A stretch of 64,000 nt of DNA from positions 558,001 through 622,000 of the forward strand of contig CM065188.1 of the NCBI GenBank assembly GCA_033026295.1. Reading direction: 5' to 3'. Below are positions 35,655 through 46,389 of this stretch, piece by piece. The notes under the pieces were generated by a model. It did no database searches and was not told where the DNA came from. It saw nothing but the letters and a program-made list of their open reading frames with translations. The position numbers were made by a program, and so were the translations under genes. Origin of the DNA: Channa striata. Taxonomy: Eukaryota > Chordata > Actinopteri > Anabantiformes > Channidae. Every line of letters begins with the position of its first letter. Position 1 is the first letter of the stretch.

Positions 35655-36740
35655 CAATAATCTAGCCGCAGGGGTTGTAAGCCAATAACTTCTGTGCCGG
35701 TCCGAAGCCCGGATAAATAGAGAGGGTTGCGTCAGGAAGGGCATCTGGCACAAAACTTGCCAAATACAACCATGCGAGTCATCCATACCACTTTCATACC
35801 GGATCGGTCGAGGCCCGGGTTAACAATGACCGCCACAGGTGCTGTTAACCTGCCGGTGGAAATTGGACTACTGGTGGTCGAAGAAGGAGAGGAGGCAGAA
35901 GGGTTTGTGGTCAGAGAGAGAAGAGGAAAGGCAGGAGCTTAGATCTGAGAGTAGGGACTCTTAACATTCGAACAATGACAGGGAAAGGTAGAGAGCTGGC
36001 AGACATGATGGAGAGAAGGAAGGTAGATGTACTGTGTGTGCAGGAGACGAGGTGGAAGGGCAGCAAAGCACGTAGTATTGGAGGAGGATACAAACAGTTC
36101 TACCATGGTGTGGATAGGAAGAGAAACGGAGTAGGAGTGATCCTGAAGGGGGAGTTTGTGATAAATGTGAGGTGAAAAGAGTCTCAGACAGGGTGATGAG
36201 CCTAAAGCTAGAAATCAAATGGCTGTGAGTTAGAAGAGAAGGAGAGATTCTGGAGTGAGTTTTATGAGGTCATAGAGAGTATCCCCAGAGGAGAGAGAGT
36301 AGTTGTTGGAGCAGACTTTAATGGGCATGTTGGTGAGAGGAACAGAGGTGATGAGGAGGTGATGGGCAGGTTTGGTGTAAAGGAAGGGAATCCAGAATGA
36401 CAGATGGTGGTGGACTTTGCTAAGAGGATCGAAATGGCTGTAGTCAACACTTACTTCCATAAGAGAGAGGAACATAGAGTGACATACAAGAGTGGAGGTA
36501 GGAGTACACAGGTGGACTACATTCTATGTAGACGAGGTCATCTGAGAGAGGTTAGTGACTGTAAAGTGGTGGTAGGAGACAGTGTAGCCAGACAGCATCG
36601 CATGGTGGTGTGTAAGATGACTCTGGTGGTCAGGAAGAAGAAGAGAGGAAAGATAGAAAAGAAGACCAAGTGGTGGAAGCTAAAGAATGAAGAAACTTGC
36701 GAGGAATTTAGGCAGAAGTTGAGACAGGCTTTGGGTGGTC
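35655..36740 (+). pseudogene. RTE LINE copy 2: 5' region and endonuclease, 3' end missing
   Basis: This matches the 5' third of the element at 60150-63252 in the opposite orientation, starting with 'ctagccgcaggggttg'. It encodes the apurinic endonuclease-like domain: 'MMERRKVDVLCVQETRWKG' (35975-36175 frame), the glycine-rich stretch and 'HRMVV' with the catalytic histidine (36404-36740). The frame is broken by shifts near 36175 and 36240. It stops at 'RQALGG' and has no reverse transcriptase. LINEs normally lose the 5' end on insertion, so this copy lost its 3' part later, by deletion or rearrangement. Confidence 0.8.
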
Positions 36741-36743
36741 CTG

Positions 36744-36773
36744 TATTCCTGTACCTTAAAAGGTACAGGAATA
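36744..36773. repeat. Perfect hairpin at a transposon junction
   Basis: A 14-base perfect stem with a two-base loop (tattcctgtacctt, aa, aaggtacaggaata). It begins four bases after the RTE homology ends and is followed by a Rex1-like LINE tail. Confidence 0.9.
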
Positions 36774-36799
36774 AAGGTTGCTTTTTGTTGCTGATTGTT

Positions 36800-36945
36800 T
36801 CCTTTACTTTTTACCCCAATAGGTCAAGGCAGATGGCCGACCACTCTGAGCCTGGTTCTGGTGGAGGTTTCTTCCCTCAAAGGGACGTCTTTCTCTCCAA
36901 CATCACCTAACGCTTGGTCAATGAAGATTTCTTTGGTTTGGTTCA
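36800..36945 (+). mobile_element. LINE 3' untranslated fragment, Rex1-like
   Basis: 'ccccaataggtcaaggcagatgg' and 'gagcctggttctggtggaggtttcttcc' match 15710-15830. The terminal tail is lacking. Confidence 0.65.
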
Positions 36946-36984
36946 TAGCCTCCCTGGTTAAATCCACCTGCTGTGAATGTGAGT

Positions 36985-37180
36985 GTAATAGATTGTCTGT
37001 AGCTGTGTATGGTCTTGTGATAGACCTCTCCAGGATGGTAAATGGTCAGCAACCCTCGCCAGGAGCAACTAAGTGGGGTTTCAGTGTCTTGCTCAAGGAC
37101 ACTTCGACATGTGAACAACTTTAGGATTGGTGAACAACTGTAGGATTGGTGAACAACTGCGCTACCTACTGCACTGCAGT
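36985..37180 (+). repeat. SINE-like repeat remnant
   Basis: Contains 'gtcttgctcaaggacacttcgacatg', the body phrase of fish tRNA-derived SINEs related to 26355, plus a small triplication of 'taggattggtgaacaactg' (37121-37158). No clear A or B box. Confidence 0.45.
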
Positions 37181-37186
37181 CGGATG

Positions 37187-37725
37187 TCCATAGGACATTG
37201 TTCCAGAGATCATGTGGTTTTGTTTTAAGTTCTTTGGTTTTTGTCATTTTTAGTTTGCCCTTATCTTTTATAAAGGCATTCATTTTTCTGTTTGTATATC
37301 CCTGCAGTATTCCTCCCCTTCTCGACACTCACCCTTTGCCTTTTAACATCATCAGTACTGCATGTTTGTATTTAAGGGCTTGTGATGAATTTGGGGGTTG
37401 CTAATGTGTCATGGTCTGTTCTGGTGCCTCTCCCTAATCCTGCTCAACCTTTCCCTAATCTCCATCCTTTGATACTGTTCGTGAGCCTGTCAGTGGTTCT
37501 AGTAGGTCCGTTAGTCGCCTCGTTTAGAGTATTTTTCTGTTTGCAAAATTAACCTCCTCTGTAAGAGTGATTTTCTGTTATAGTGTCACCTCATCTTGTG
37601 TGAGTTTCTGTTTATAGTATTAGCCTCTGTTTACAAGTGGTTTTGGTTAAAGTGTTTTGTAGTATCAGTATAGTATCAGTACTTTGTGTGTTAATAAACT
37701 TAATCTAAAAACCAAAGACATTGGG
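37187..37725 (+). mobile_element. LTR-like repeat G, copy 2
   Basis: Matches the reverse complement of 39910-40477: 'ctgcatgtttgtatttaag', 'gctaatgtgtcatggtc', 'ttctggtgc', 'agagtgattttctgtta', 'aataaac'. A TATA-like GTATTTAAG is at about 37368. The left and right ends are only approximate. Confidence 0.6.
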
Positions 37726-37737
37726 GGATATATGATG

Positions 37738-37810
37738 CCGGCTGTAGCTATGTTGGTAAGGCAGTCATCAATGGACCACAGGGTCAGTGGTTTGACACCT
37801 GCTCCCTCCT
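37738..37810 (+). mobile_element. SINE head (tRNA-like)
   Basis: 'gctgtagctatgttggtaaggcag' resembles an A-box region, and 'gtcagtggtttgacacctg' a B-box region, with normal spacing. It is cut off at 37815 by the LTR that follows. Confidence 0.45.
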
Positions 37811-37814
37811 TATT

Positions 37815-38477
37815 TGTCATGGCTGTGACGCCGATCCATGTTGCCCTGGTTACCACTACTCTTTCTTCAACTCTGTTCCCTGTACTCTGTCTAATTGGCC
37901 GCAACTCACTGTTGCCTTCGCTTCATATGCCTCAGTTACCTGCTCTTCATTGCCAGATTGTCTTTTACATGATTGTCTCATACCTTCTGATCTCTGTTGT
38001 TGCTTGTCTGTGTGTTTGTGTGTAGCCTGGCCGGGCGACCCGGGATCTTTCATGCCTACTCTCAGGATTATTTGGCCTGTGTTTTCGAACGGACATCGCA
38101 AGTGACTGAGTTGTTCCTCTGTGTGGATTTCCCTAACTTTGATATTTTTTCAACCCTGGAATTTGTTTTTCTGGACATTGTTGAGGATTTGTGCAATACA
38201 GAAGGTTTCTTCTGTTTCTTCTTGTCTGCCATTTTTACTGTTACTTTGTATGTTTGTTTTTTCCTTTCCTGATATTACCAGCCGCCCTTTGTTCTCCTCT
38301 CTGTCCCTCCGTGTACTCACCTGTTCTGGCTCCTCCTTCCCCGACGCCCCGGTTTCGTTACATCCAGACTCTAGCTCTCCCTACTCCTATGCTTAGTCCT
38401 GCTCTTGTTACTCTGAATATTTCAGCCGAGCGCCTCTGCCCCGACTCATCATCCCCACCTTGTCTATTTTTCTTACT
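37815..38477 (+). mobile_element. LTR related to 27437, interrupted by copy A
   Basis: It starts TGTCATGGCTGTGACG, parallel to TGTCATGGTTGTC at 27437, and shares 'tgttgccctgg'. The primer-like motif tgccagattgt is at 37951-37961. The sequence runs to 38477, where copy A begins with TGTCACG. No continuation was found after copy A, so this LTR is incomplete. Confidence 0.6.
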
Positions 38478-38952
38478 TGTCACGATTCAGCCCCTCATCT
38501 ACACTTCCTCTCCTCGACTTTTATTCTGTTGCCCGTTCCTGCTCTATAGTTAACTCTGCCAACTTCACCGCCAATCACTGACCTTGATTGTTTTCACCTG
38601 TTCCCCCTGCCTGTTACAACCTGGCCTTCACCACAGGTCTCTGTCAGATCGTCTCTCTTCACAAATGCTCAACAGCACTACAGGGAGCTTTCCAGCCATT
38701 CCTACATTATGTTTTGGACCTTGGTTCTGCTTACCTGTTCACCTGTCTTGTGGCCTGCTTGTCCACTCTCTGCTAACCTGTCTTCTGGTAACCTGCCTGC
38801 TAACCTACAACCCGTTTGCTAACCTGTCTACAGGTGACCTGGCTATTTAGGTTCACAGGCTAAAGCTGCAACGCATCTGTTACTTGTCTGTTGGCTGCTG
38901 GCTTTTTGTTCTGCCTGCCTGCTGGTTCCTCGTGTTCTCTGTCTGTCGGTCA

Positions 38953-39033
38953 ATTCAATTCAATTCAATTCAACTTTATTTATATAGCGCCAATTTACAA
39001 AAAAGTCATCTCAAGGCTACATAATAAATTCAA
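38953..39033 (-). mobile_element. 81-base LINE tail insertion with 5-base duplication
   Basis: TTCAA repeats followed by 'ctttatttatatagcgcc', the tail of the Rex1-like LINE, inserted in copy A's 5' LTR. GGTCA flanks it (38948-38952 and 39034-39038). The corresponding part of the 3' LTR (about 43345) reads through without it, confirming the insertion. Confidence 0.8.
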
Positions 39034-39909
39034 GGTCAGGGAACCATATTCCCTGAACTCTATTTTCAGCCCTGTGTACTCTGTCAAAATTATACTTCCC
39101 CTAACCCTGAGCTCGCCAATAGTTATTGTTTTTACCTGCAGTCTGCCACTTGTCTCTGACTCACCAGTATCCTGTTCCCCTCTACTTACCTGATCATCCA
39201 CCCTCTACTATGTTCAGTCTTCACCCCCCTGATCATCTCAAACTTCAAACAGACTCACTCATCTTCAAATCACTGTTGCTGTTAAATCTGGTTTCAATAA
39301 ACACCCTTAAAACTTCCTTCTGTATTTCTGGGCCAAAAAACAAAATCGTGACAGTACGATCTCACCATCCTCTCAGACTGTTCTGAACTCTGATCAACAC
39401 TTTCTAAGTCCTTCGGAGGCTAAAAGCATATGGGCTGAGCTAAAGCCACAAGCATCATTTACATTTACATTTAGATTTAGGCATTTGGCAGATGCTTTTA
39501 TCCAAAGAGACTTACAAGTGAGGAACAAACAAGCAATCCAAGTTTAGGAGAGAAACATCAAAGTAAAGTGCTATCACACAAGTGTTAAGGTTTCATGAGA
39601 TGCAAAGTAAATGCTGTCAAACAAGTGCTATCAAACAAGTGTTAAGGTTTCATGAGATGCAAGTAGAGAAAAAAGAAAAAAGCAAGTTTTTTTTTTTTTT
39701 AAAGGAAGAGACGGAAGAGTTCTGTTTTCAGCAGTGTTTTAAATGTAGTGAGTGAGGTCGCTGAGCGCACAGAGTTTGGCAGCTCATTCCACCACCGTGG
39801 GATCACTGAGCTGAAAAGTTTTCCTTGGTGTCCTCTGTGTGGCGCTGGGACCACCAGACGTCGTTCGCTGGCCGAGCGCAGCAGCCGGGAGGGGTTGTAG
39901 ACCTAAATG

Positions 39910-40477
39910 TGTAAAGGTTACGTAACTGGATTCTGTAACTATAGGACCCAAAAGCAGAAGCTGAGACACACCAAAAAGTGCAGGAGGTTTATCAACACAT
40001 GAACCTGTAAAAACAGTTAAATAATTAACTCAAAGACAGAAACTTAGATTATAACCAAAACCTTACAAGACAGAAACTTAGACCATAACAAAATACACTC
40101 TTAATGAGAAGACTAACACTAAAACAGAAAATCACTCTAACAGAGGAGAATATTACAAACAGAAACTTACTCTATACAAGAAGACTAACAAACTAGAACT
40201 ATGAACAGACTCACAACATCATCAAAGGCTGAAGCTCAGGAAAGGGAGGAAGGATTAGGAAGGAGCACCAGAACGGACCATGACACACTAGCAAGCCCAA
40301 AACTAAATGCAAGGCCTTAAATACAAACATGCAGGGTTGATGATGATGAAGATGAAAGGCAAAAGGTGAGATGAAGATGAAAGGCAAAAGGCAAGTGCAA
40401 GGACACACCAAAAAACAAGGGCAGCAAAAACCCAAAACACGAACAATATACCAACTCAATACATCCAACTCATAACA
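39910..40477 (-). mobile_element. Solo LTR (repeat G, copy 1) inside the L2 LINE
   Basis: On its own strand it starts TGTTATGAG and ends CCTTTACA (568 bases). The flanking 5-base sequences are aaatg and gaatg, an imperfect duplication (4 of 5). The LINE frame resumes on both sides (NSFI before, YNPSRLLRSA after). A TATA-like 'gtatttaag' and AATAAA-like 'gataaac' signal fit an LTR. Confidence 0.75.
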
Positions 40478-40482
40478 GAATG

Positions 40483-41863
40483 AAAGAGTTTAAGTAAGCC
40501 GGAGCTGTTGAGTTGACCACTCTGTGGGCAATAGACAGAGCTTTGAACTTAATCCTAGCAGCTACAGGAAGCCAGTGCAGAGATCTGAAGAGCGGGGTGA
40601 CATGAGTCCTTTTTGGCTGGTTAAAGATAAGGTGTGCTGCTGCATTTTGGATCATCTGCAGGGGTTTGGTCGTGCATGGCAGTAACCCCATCAACAGTGC
40701 GTTGCAATAATCTAGACGAGGTATGATGAATGCCTGCACGATGAGTTGAGTGGTGTACTCAGAGAGGTAGGGTCTGATCTTGTTGATGTTGTAGAGGGCA
40801 AATCTAAACGACCTTGAGACTGAGGCGATGTGTTCCGTGAAGCTAAGTTGATCGTCAATGATGACCCCCAGATTTCTGGCCGACTTAGCGGGAACAATCA
40901 CTTCGGATTGGCTGGGAAGACTAGAACCTCAGTCTTGGAGATGTTGAGCTGAAGATGTCTTTCTCTCATCCAGGCAGAGATGTCAGAGAGGCAGGCAGAG
41001 ATGCGTGTCGAGACAGTGGAGTCATTTGGCGGAAAGGACAGGAAGAGCTGAGTGTCGTCCGCATAGCGGTGATATGAAAAGCCATGTGATTGGATGATAG
41101 AGCCCAGGGAAGAAGTATAGATGGAAAAAAGAAGAGGACCAAGAACAGAGCCCTGGGGTACACCAGTGGAGAGGTTATGAGATTTAGAATCTCGCCCCTG
41201 CCAGGATACCTTGTAGGTTCGTCCAGACAAGTAGGACCAACCGAAACCAGGTTAGAGCTGGTTCAGAGACACCCAAGTCAGAGACTGTATTCAGGAGGAT
41301 CTGATGGTTTACAGTGTCAAAGGCTGCCGAGAGGTCCAGTAGAAACAAGACAGAAGAATTCCCCGCAGCTTTAGCAGCACGTAGTCAAAAACAGTCAAAA
41401 GTGCCGTCTCTGTGGAGTGACCGCTCTTGAAGCCAGACTGATTTACATCGAGGAGGTTGTTCAGGGAGAGAAAGTCTGAAAGTTGATTGTAGACTGCTTG
41501 TTCCAGGGTCTTGGCCAGGAATGGGAGAAGAGAGACTGGTCTGTAATTCTCCACAAGGGAGTGATCAAGAGAAGGCTTCTTCAACAGGGGCATAATCTGG
41601 GCCTGTTTGAACGAGGTGGGAAAGGTGCCTGTTATGAGAGAAGTGTTGTTTATCTGCGTGATGGCTGGTATTAGTGTTGGTGCAGTAGCTTGAAGAAGGG
41701 TGGAGGGGATCGGGTCCAGAGAGCAAGTGGTCGGGCGATTTGAAACGAGGAGAGTAGATACGTCGTCCTCTGACAGGGTTGTGAATGTGAAGCGTGGTGC
41801 GTCATTTGATGTTGGTAGGTGGATGTCATCTGGTGGAGAGAACTGGGAGCTGATGGTTGCCAC
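40483..41863 (-). pseudogene. L2-like reverse transcriptase, frame broken
   Basis: Three minus-strand segments make up the RT of an L2-group LINE. 41309-41863 has 'LLKKPSLD' and 'NYRPVSLLPF'. After a frameshift near 41310-41340 ('AAFDTVNHQILL' is in another frame), 40898-41230 has 'GVPQGSVLGPLLFSIY' and the catalytic 'YADDTQLF'. After a second shift near 40900, 40483-40901 has 'ARNLGVIIDDQLSF', 'RLDYCNALLMG' and 'LHWLPVAARIKFK'. The endonuclease domain was lost by 5' truncation. The C-terminal end (ELPNSVRSA, FKTLLKTELFR) lies beyond the inserted LTR at 39700-39900. It cannot make active protein. Confidence 0.88.
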
Positions 41864-43425
41864 CTTGTTGGTGAAAAAGGAGGCAGGTTTATCAGACTTC
41901 TTTTTTACCCCATCAGGTGAAGATCCAGATATTCTAATTCTGAAGCTTTATCAAGTAAGAACAGCAAACGGAAATGTGACAGAAGACGTCACAACTGTAC
42001 CTAGATTCACACCACATGCACGCCTGCTCCTGAGCCTGTTTCCTATCCTCCTGCCCCTGAGTCGGCCAACACGTCTCCTCTTCTGTTCCTGCCCCTGGGG
42101 CGGCCAACGTCTTCCCTGGTTCTGTCCCTGCTCTTGCTGCTGTCCCTCATCCTGCAACTGCTCAACCAGCTCTTATTAATGTGTCGGGGTCATATGATAC
42201 CCTGCTTCCCCCTGTGCTCAAGTCTGCCAACAATAGGCCACATTCGGCCCCTCTACCCTGTGTCAGTGTGACCCCACTGAGGTCACACTGACCTCCTCAG
42301 CCACTCATCTCCTCAGCCGGCTCCTGTTCAAATACTTTGTGCGTCACAGGTACACAACACTTCCACACATAGGAGATGACCAGCCAGATGCTCCAAGCCT
42401 TGCAACACCAGATCTCCTAGCCTTCAACCTTTCAACCAGAATTCTCCCTCTGACTTTATTACTGGGACTCATTCTCCTTCCTCGCCACCATCTGAACCTG
42501 CTCTAGACTTCATTCAAGGTCAGCAATGCTCAGTTATAAGTCAATTTCTGTTAAGACTTTGGGAAACCATTGTAACCCCAGGAGACCTTGAGGTTTGCTG
42601 TGCTGCTGCAAGCCAGTCGGAGGGCCTTTTCGAATCCAGGCCCTGGTTGCTGGATCTGTCTACATGAGCTCCTGGCAGGTGTAAGCGCCTTCAGCAGAGA
42701 TATCTCTACCGTGATTCTACCACCTGTTTTTGAGTCAACCAATGACATACCTGGTCAGGTTTTAGACCCCAAGGTTTTTAACAACCTGTCTGAATCTGCT
42801 TCTGGTGTGGCCAACTCAGCTGAACTCTTTCCTGTTTCAGGGTCAGCTAACTCCCGCGCTCCTGCCCTGTTGCCTCTGTGCAAGCTCCAGTTCCTGTCCT
42901 GGTCTCTATTTACACTCCAGACTCATGTTCAGCTGTAGCTTTATATGATCAGGTCTCAGAGGGAGCCGTCCATTGCATTTACTCCATCCACGTATTCCTG
43001 CGCAGAGGTTGTCTGGTGCTTGCCTGCCACCTGCTCATCCAGTTTGTTTCCTGGAGGGCTTCATCTGCAGACACCGGCCCTCTGTCTGGCCCCCAGATTC
43101 TGCTATTGTCGCTAACCTCCTGTCTGACCTCCGGAGGGCTTCTATTGCTGATGCCGGCCTCCAGCTTTGCTTCAAGTCCAGCCTCCAGCTTGACCTCCCC
43201 GAGGGTTTCTTCTGTTTTCACTGACTCCAGGCCCAACCTTTAGCCTTAATCAATGGCCTGGTAAAGCACCTGCTACCTCTCTGTTTATCTGGCTGCTGGC
43301 TTTTTGTTCTGCCTGCCTGCTGGCTCCAAGTGTTTTGTCTGTTGGTCAGGGAACCATATTTGAACTCTAATATCTGAACTCTAATTCTAGTCACATGCAC
43401 TCTGTCAATAATATACTACAGTCCA

Positions 43426-44065
43426 ATACTGGAGCATGTTGAATTGCTGTATGATACTGAAATAGGATTTCTCAAGTATCATCTGCATCAGTGAGTTTAT
43501 GTTAGGTCAAAAACTACAGTTTCATTAATGGTTAACAAAATGAAACTGGATTATTGTAATTATTTCCCATTTCTCTATTTTCCTAAAATAGTCTTTAAAC
43601 CAGGGTTGTGTTTTGTTCTGTCATTATCACACAAATGCCAGATGATAAAAACATGATATGTAACAACAGTTTCAGCTGCAGCTGCTATTATTGCCTCATG
43701 GTTTGACAGCACCCTCAGCTCCCAGTTCCATCAGGAACACAGCAGTCAGTCCTCTACTCTGTAAATAATGAGAAAATGAAGGCAGTGCTGAAATTAGAGA
43801 GCTCCCCTGTGAGCAGCAATGCCTGGTAAAATTCACTCCCCATTTGATTTAAAGGCTGTGAACAACTGCAGTGGAGAACAAGTAGCTCAGTTGGATTGAA
43901 ATTGATTGTATTTGTTAAAACAAGTAAGTCTAAACACATTAGACATGTGACAGTAAGGTGGACTACAAACTTCAAGGTGTTATTTATTTTTGATTGTTTA
44001 TTGAAGTGTCAAGCTTGTCTTAGGAGCCATGTATCTGTTAATAATGACACATAGCACTAAGTCTG
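43426..44065. other. No gene or repeat recognised
   Basis: AT-rich DNA without supported features. Confidence 0.5.
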
Positions 44066-44069
44066 CCTG

Positions 44070-44185
44070 CCTACCCACAAAATCCCCAGCCGTGTCCCTG
44101 AGTGAGACACCCAGCGCCAGTCCTCCGGGCACCCGTGGCAGCAGCCACCCAACCCAACCACCCCCCCAAAATGCAGAGGACAAAT
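44070..44185 (+). mobile_element. SINE body fragment
   Basis: 'ccgtgtccctgagtgagacacccagcgccag' then 'ctccgggcacccgtggcagc' match the SINE at 9085-9160. The tRNA-like head is missing. Confidence 0.5.
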
Positions 44186-45377
44186 TCTACAATGTTGAGT
44201 CAATGGTTTTCAGTCCTTGGGGGGCAGCTGTTTGGACAGTTATGCTCAGAGTAATACATTTGTGCTCAAATAATAAAGTACATGCAGTTTATGAAGTTTT
44301 TTCCCCACAACAATCTCTACATTGTCCACATGATTGATGTACTCTGGCTCATACAGTTTTACCCCCAGACACAGTTATTGTAAAAGGTAATTGTGTTTAT
44401 TTTTAATACTTTTTAATGATATTAAAATGACACTATGAAATTACAATTTTAAACTATAATTTGAGAATTACAGATGAGCCAATGGATTATTGTATTTTAT
44501 CTGGGGTTGTCTGATATATTGTCATCATTGCAATGTAAACAGTAGTCACGCTTCAACGTGTAATATGAAGGACGGCAATTTAACTCAAACAATATGCTAC
44601 AAAATTTGTTTTGCTTGATGCAAAATAAAAACTTATATAGGTCTCATACTATTTATCTTGATACACATGATTAACATGTTGTATTATCCTTGTTTAAACA
44701 ACACTCTGTGAGTACTTAAAAACTAAGGAGACAATTTGGTTGAAATTTAAAACGTTTCCAGTGATGCTTGATTTCAGCTGCTCATGCTCAGCACATGAAA
44801 GACTAGTGACCTTTCAAACATACACTAAGTTTAAAAGCTAATCTATGTAGTTTAAATATCATGAGTAGTTCATGTTTCCAAAGTTTTTTAACCAAATCCA
44901 GAGACAGTTTCCTGAACAATTTTGACTAAGTTGACCTTTGCAGCCTCATAATACACAGTTAAAAACAGTTTCAAATGGCATGGCAGGGTGTAAATGAGGT
45001 TCAGCCAAGTTAAAGACAAAACTAAATATTTAAAAGATGAAATAAAAAAGAAATGAGAAGGTTAAAACATTTTTGTACAACTTACTGCAAATGCAGATAT
45101 GTTTTTTGGAGAATATATTCTGTGTTTAAAGGAACTAAGTTAAAGTGACTGTTATGCTACAGAGGATGACACCGGATAATTGATACATGCCACATGTAGG
45201 ATTCCTGTTAAACCGAAGGCAAAAACCTCTGTAATTCTCTAATTGTAAGATTCTCCAGTACCTATGATTTAAGGTATACCGCATTATGCAACATTAGTTC
45301 ATTCTGGGGATCTACTGAGTTAATTTTCATCAAAGCAGGGTGGTAAATTATAACACACACACTGTCCACATACTCAC
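44186..45377. other. No gene recognised
   Basis: AT-rich. If the exon at 45378 is real, this stretch would be intron on the minus strand. Confidence 0.45.
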
Positions 45378-45551
45378 CATATCCTGCAGACATGACACCA
45401 AATCTGCCACAGTAACTCTGCATGCAGCCCTGGAGATGTCCAAACTCAACACACTGGAGGGCAACTGTGCCTCCAGGACAGAAGAGGTAGACTGGTCATC
45501 CAAGATTCCCAGGATTGCTGACTCTCCCTGTCTCACAGTTGCATAGCAGCT
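45378..45551 (-). CDS. Candidate internal coding exon, 58 codons, unidentified
   Basis: On the minus strand a polypyrimidine-like tract ending 'catccacccacccag' precedes 45551, and the exon ends 'caggatatg' before a strong donor, gtgagta (45377-45371). The exon is exactly 174 bases, open throughout, and phase 0 at both ends. The peptide starts SCYATVRQGESAILGILDDQ and ends VADLVSCLQDM. It is a soluble-looking, compositionally balanced segment with hydrophobic/acidic alternation, unlike the low-complexity frames nearby. I do not recognise the family. The gene's other exons were not found in the window, so it may be a large gene or a relic. Chance cannot be excluded for a single exon. Confidence 0.45.
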
Positions 45552-46260
45552 CTGGGTGGGTGGATGAGAAGCAGTGTAAAGCATTCTGGGGAAAGCACTA
45601 AATAAGTATTAAGGCTATTTACTGACCTTTTACTGGACCCTGCCTCTCACTATGACAGCTGGGACTGCTGTAAGAGTAATACAGGATGTGTTGCAAAGTT
45701 TCTTTTCTCCTTACAGCTGATCAGTGCACTGAACTTGGGTTTCTCAGGCTCCTGGTAGTTGAAAGTTCTAGAACAGTAGACAGCTGAGCCCAGTTAGTAA
45801 TCCAGTCATGTGGTACAAAATGCAAGAAGACTAATCAGGGCAGTTTATTGTGTGAAAATCTCTGGACTTTGATAAACATTTTAGCAATCTATGAGCATTT
45901 ACATTTATATGACAGGATAAAAGGATGTAAGTGACTGGGCTATTAATGTAAGTGCGACTAGATTGCATTAGAGTAGGTGGGTGCCTTCTAAAGCAGTCAC
46001 TTATGAACCTCTTAATACACTGTAGTAGCTGATTTACCTTGATGCCTTTTCTCTAAATGCTGTATAAGTGCAGTTGTTTGTGTGTGTGAGTGCAATTTCT
46101 AATGTAGCTGCTAAAAACATCTCCATCCAGCTAGTGTGGCAACCGCTAAACCTTAGGAAAATGAATACTTTGTTATAAAGTACAATATGCTTTCATCTTC
46201 CATGATCTTCATGTTTTTTTAAAGTTTTAACCACTTCAGTGAGACAACAGTGGTATAACT
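45552..46260. other. No gene or repeat recognised
   Basis: No supported feature. Confidence 0.45.
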
Positions 46261-46261
46261 A

Positions 46262-46385
46262 CAGTGGTCTGGTAACTCAATGGGTAGAGCAGCTGGATGA
46301 TATACATGAATATGGTGCAGAACCGTGTGGGATCATATCCCAGCCTACCTGTCAGTTTAGAGTGTATTAAGACCTCAAGGCATTT
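46262..46385 (+). mobile_element. tRNA-derived SINE head
   Basis: 'ggtaactcaatgggtagagc' is an A-box-type region, and 'gtgtgggatcatatcccag' carries a B box (GGATCATATCC). The B-box region parallels 9033-9055. It breaks off into LINE sequence at about 46390. Confidence 0.55.
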
Positions 46386-46389
46386 ATAT

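Larger units (their letters stand above)
39458..41890 (-). mobile_element. L2-like LINE, 5'-truncated, inserted in copy A
   Basis: On the minus strand it runs from within the ORF (KPASFFTNK, near 41885) to a tail with 'ggataaaagcatctgccaaatg' and TTTACA-type repeats at 39458-39480. Copy A reads on cleanly across the insertion ('aagcatc' to 'agacttc'), with the four bases ATCA at both borders. The 3' untranslated part has a small duplication of 'tcatgagatgcaa'. A solo LTR (39910-40477) is inserted in it. Confidence 0.85.
38478..43425 (+). mobile_element. Self-priming LTR element, copy A (nested and decayed)
   Basis: The 5' LTR runs 38478-39353 (TGTCACGATTCAG to TCGTGACA) and includes an 81-base LINE tail. 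The putative primer motif is at 38642-38652, and the sequence just after the LTR (39356-39366) complements it at 9 of 11 positions. The internal region (39354-39457, then 41891 to about 43262) aligns with copy B: the reading 'LSPSEAKSIWAELK', then near 42490-42670 a 'LLRLWETIVTPGDLEVCCAA' block, then single diverged units of the repeats that copy B has multiplied. Stop codons break the frame. About 43265-43425 repeats 38870-39090, so part of the 3' LTR is there but its end is gone. Like copy B, it has no pol gene. Confidence 0.75.

Noticed and set aside
41700..42179. 159-codon plus frame across 41.7-42.2 kb
   Set aside because: Its first half is antisense to the L2 LINE and its second half is copy A's internal region in a shifted frame; it spans an insertion border.
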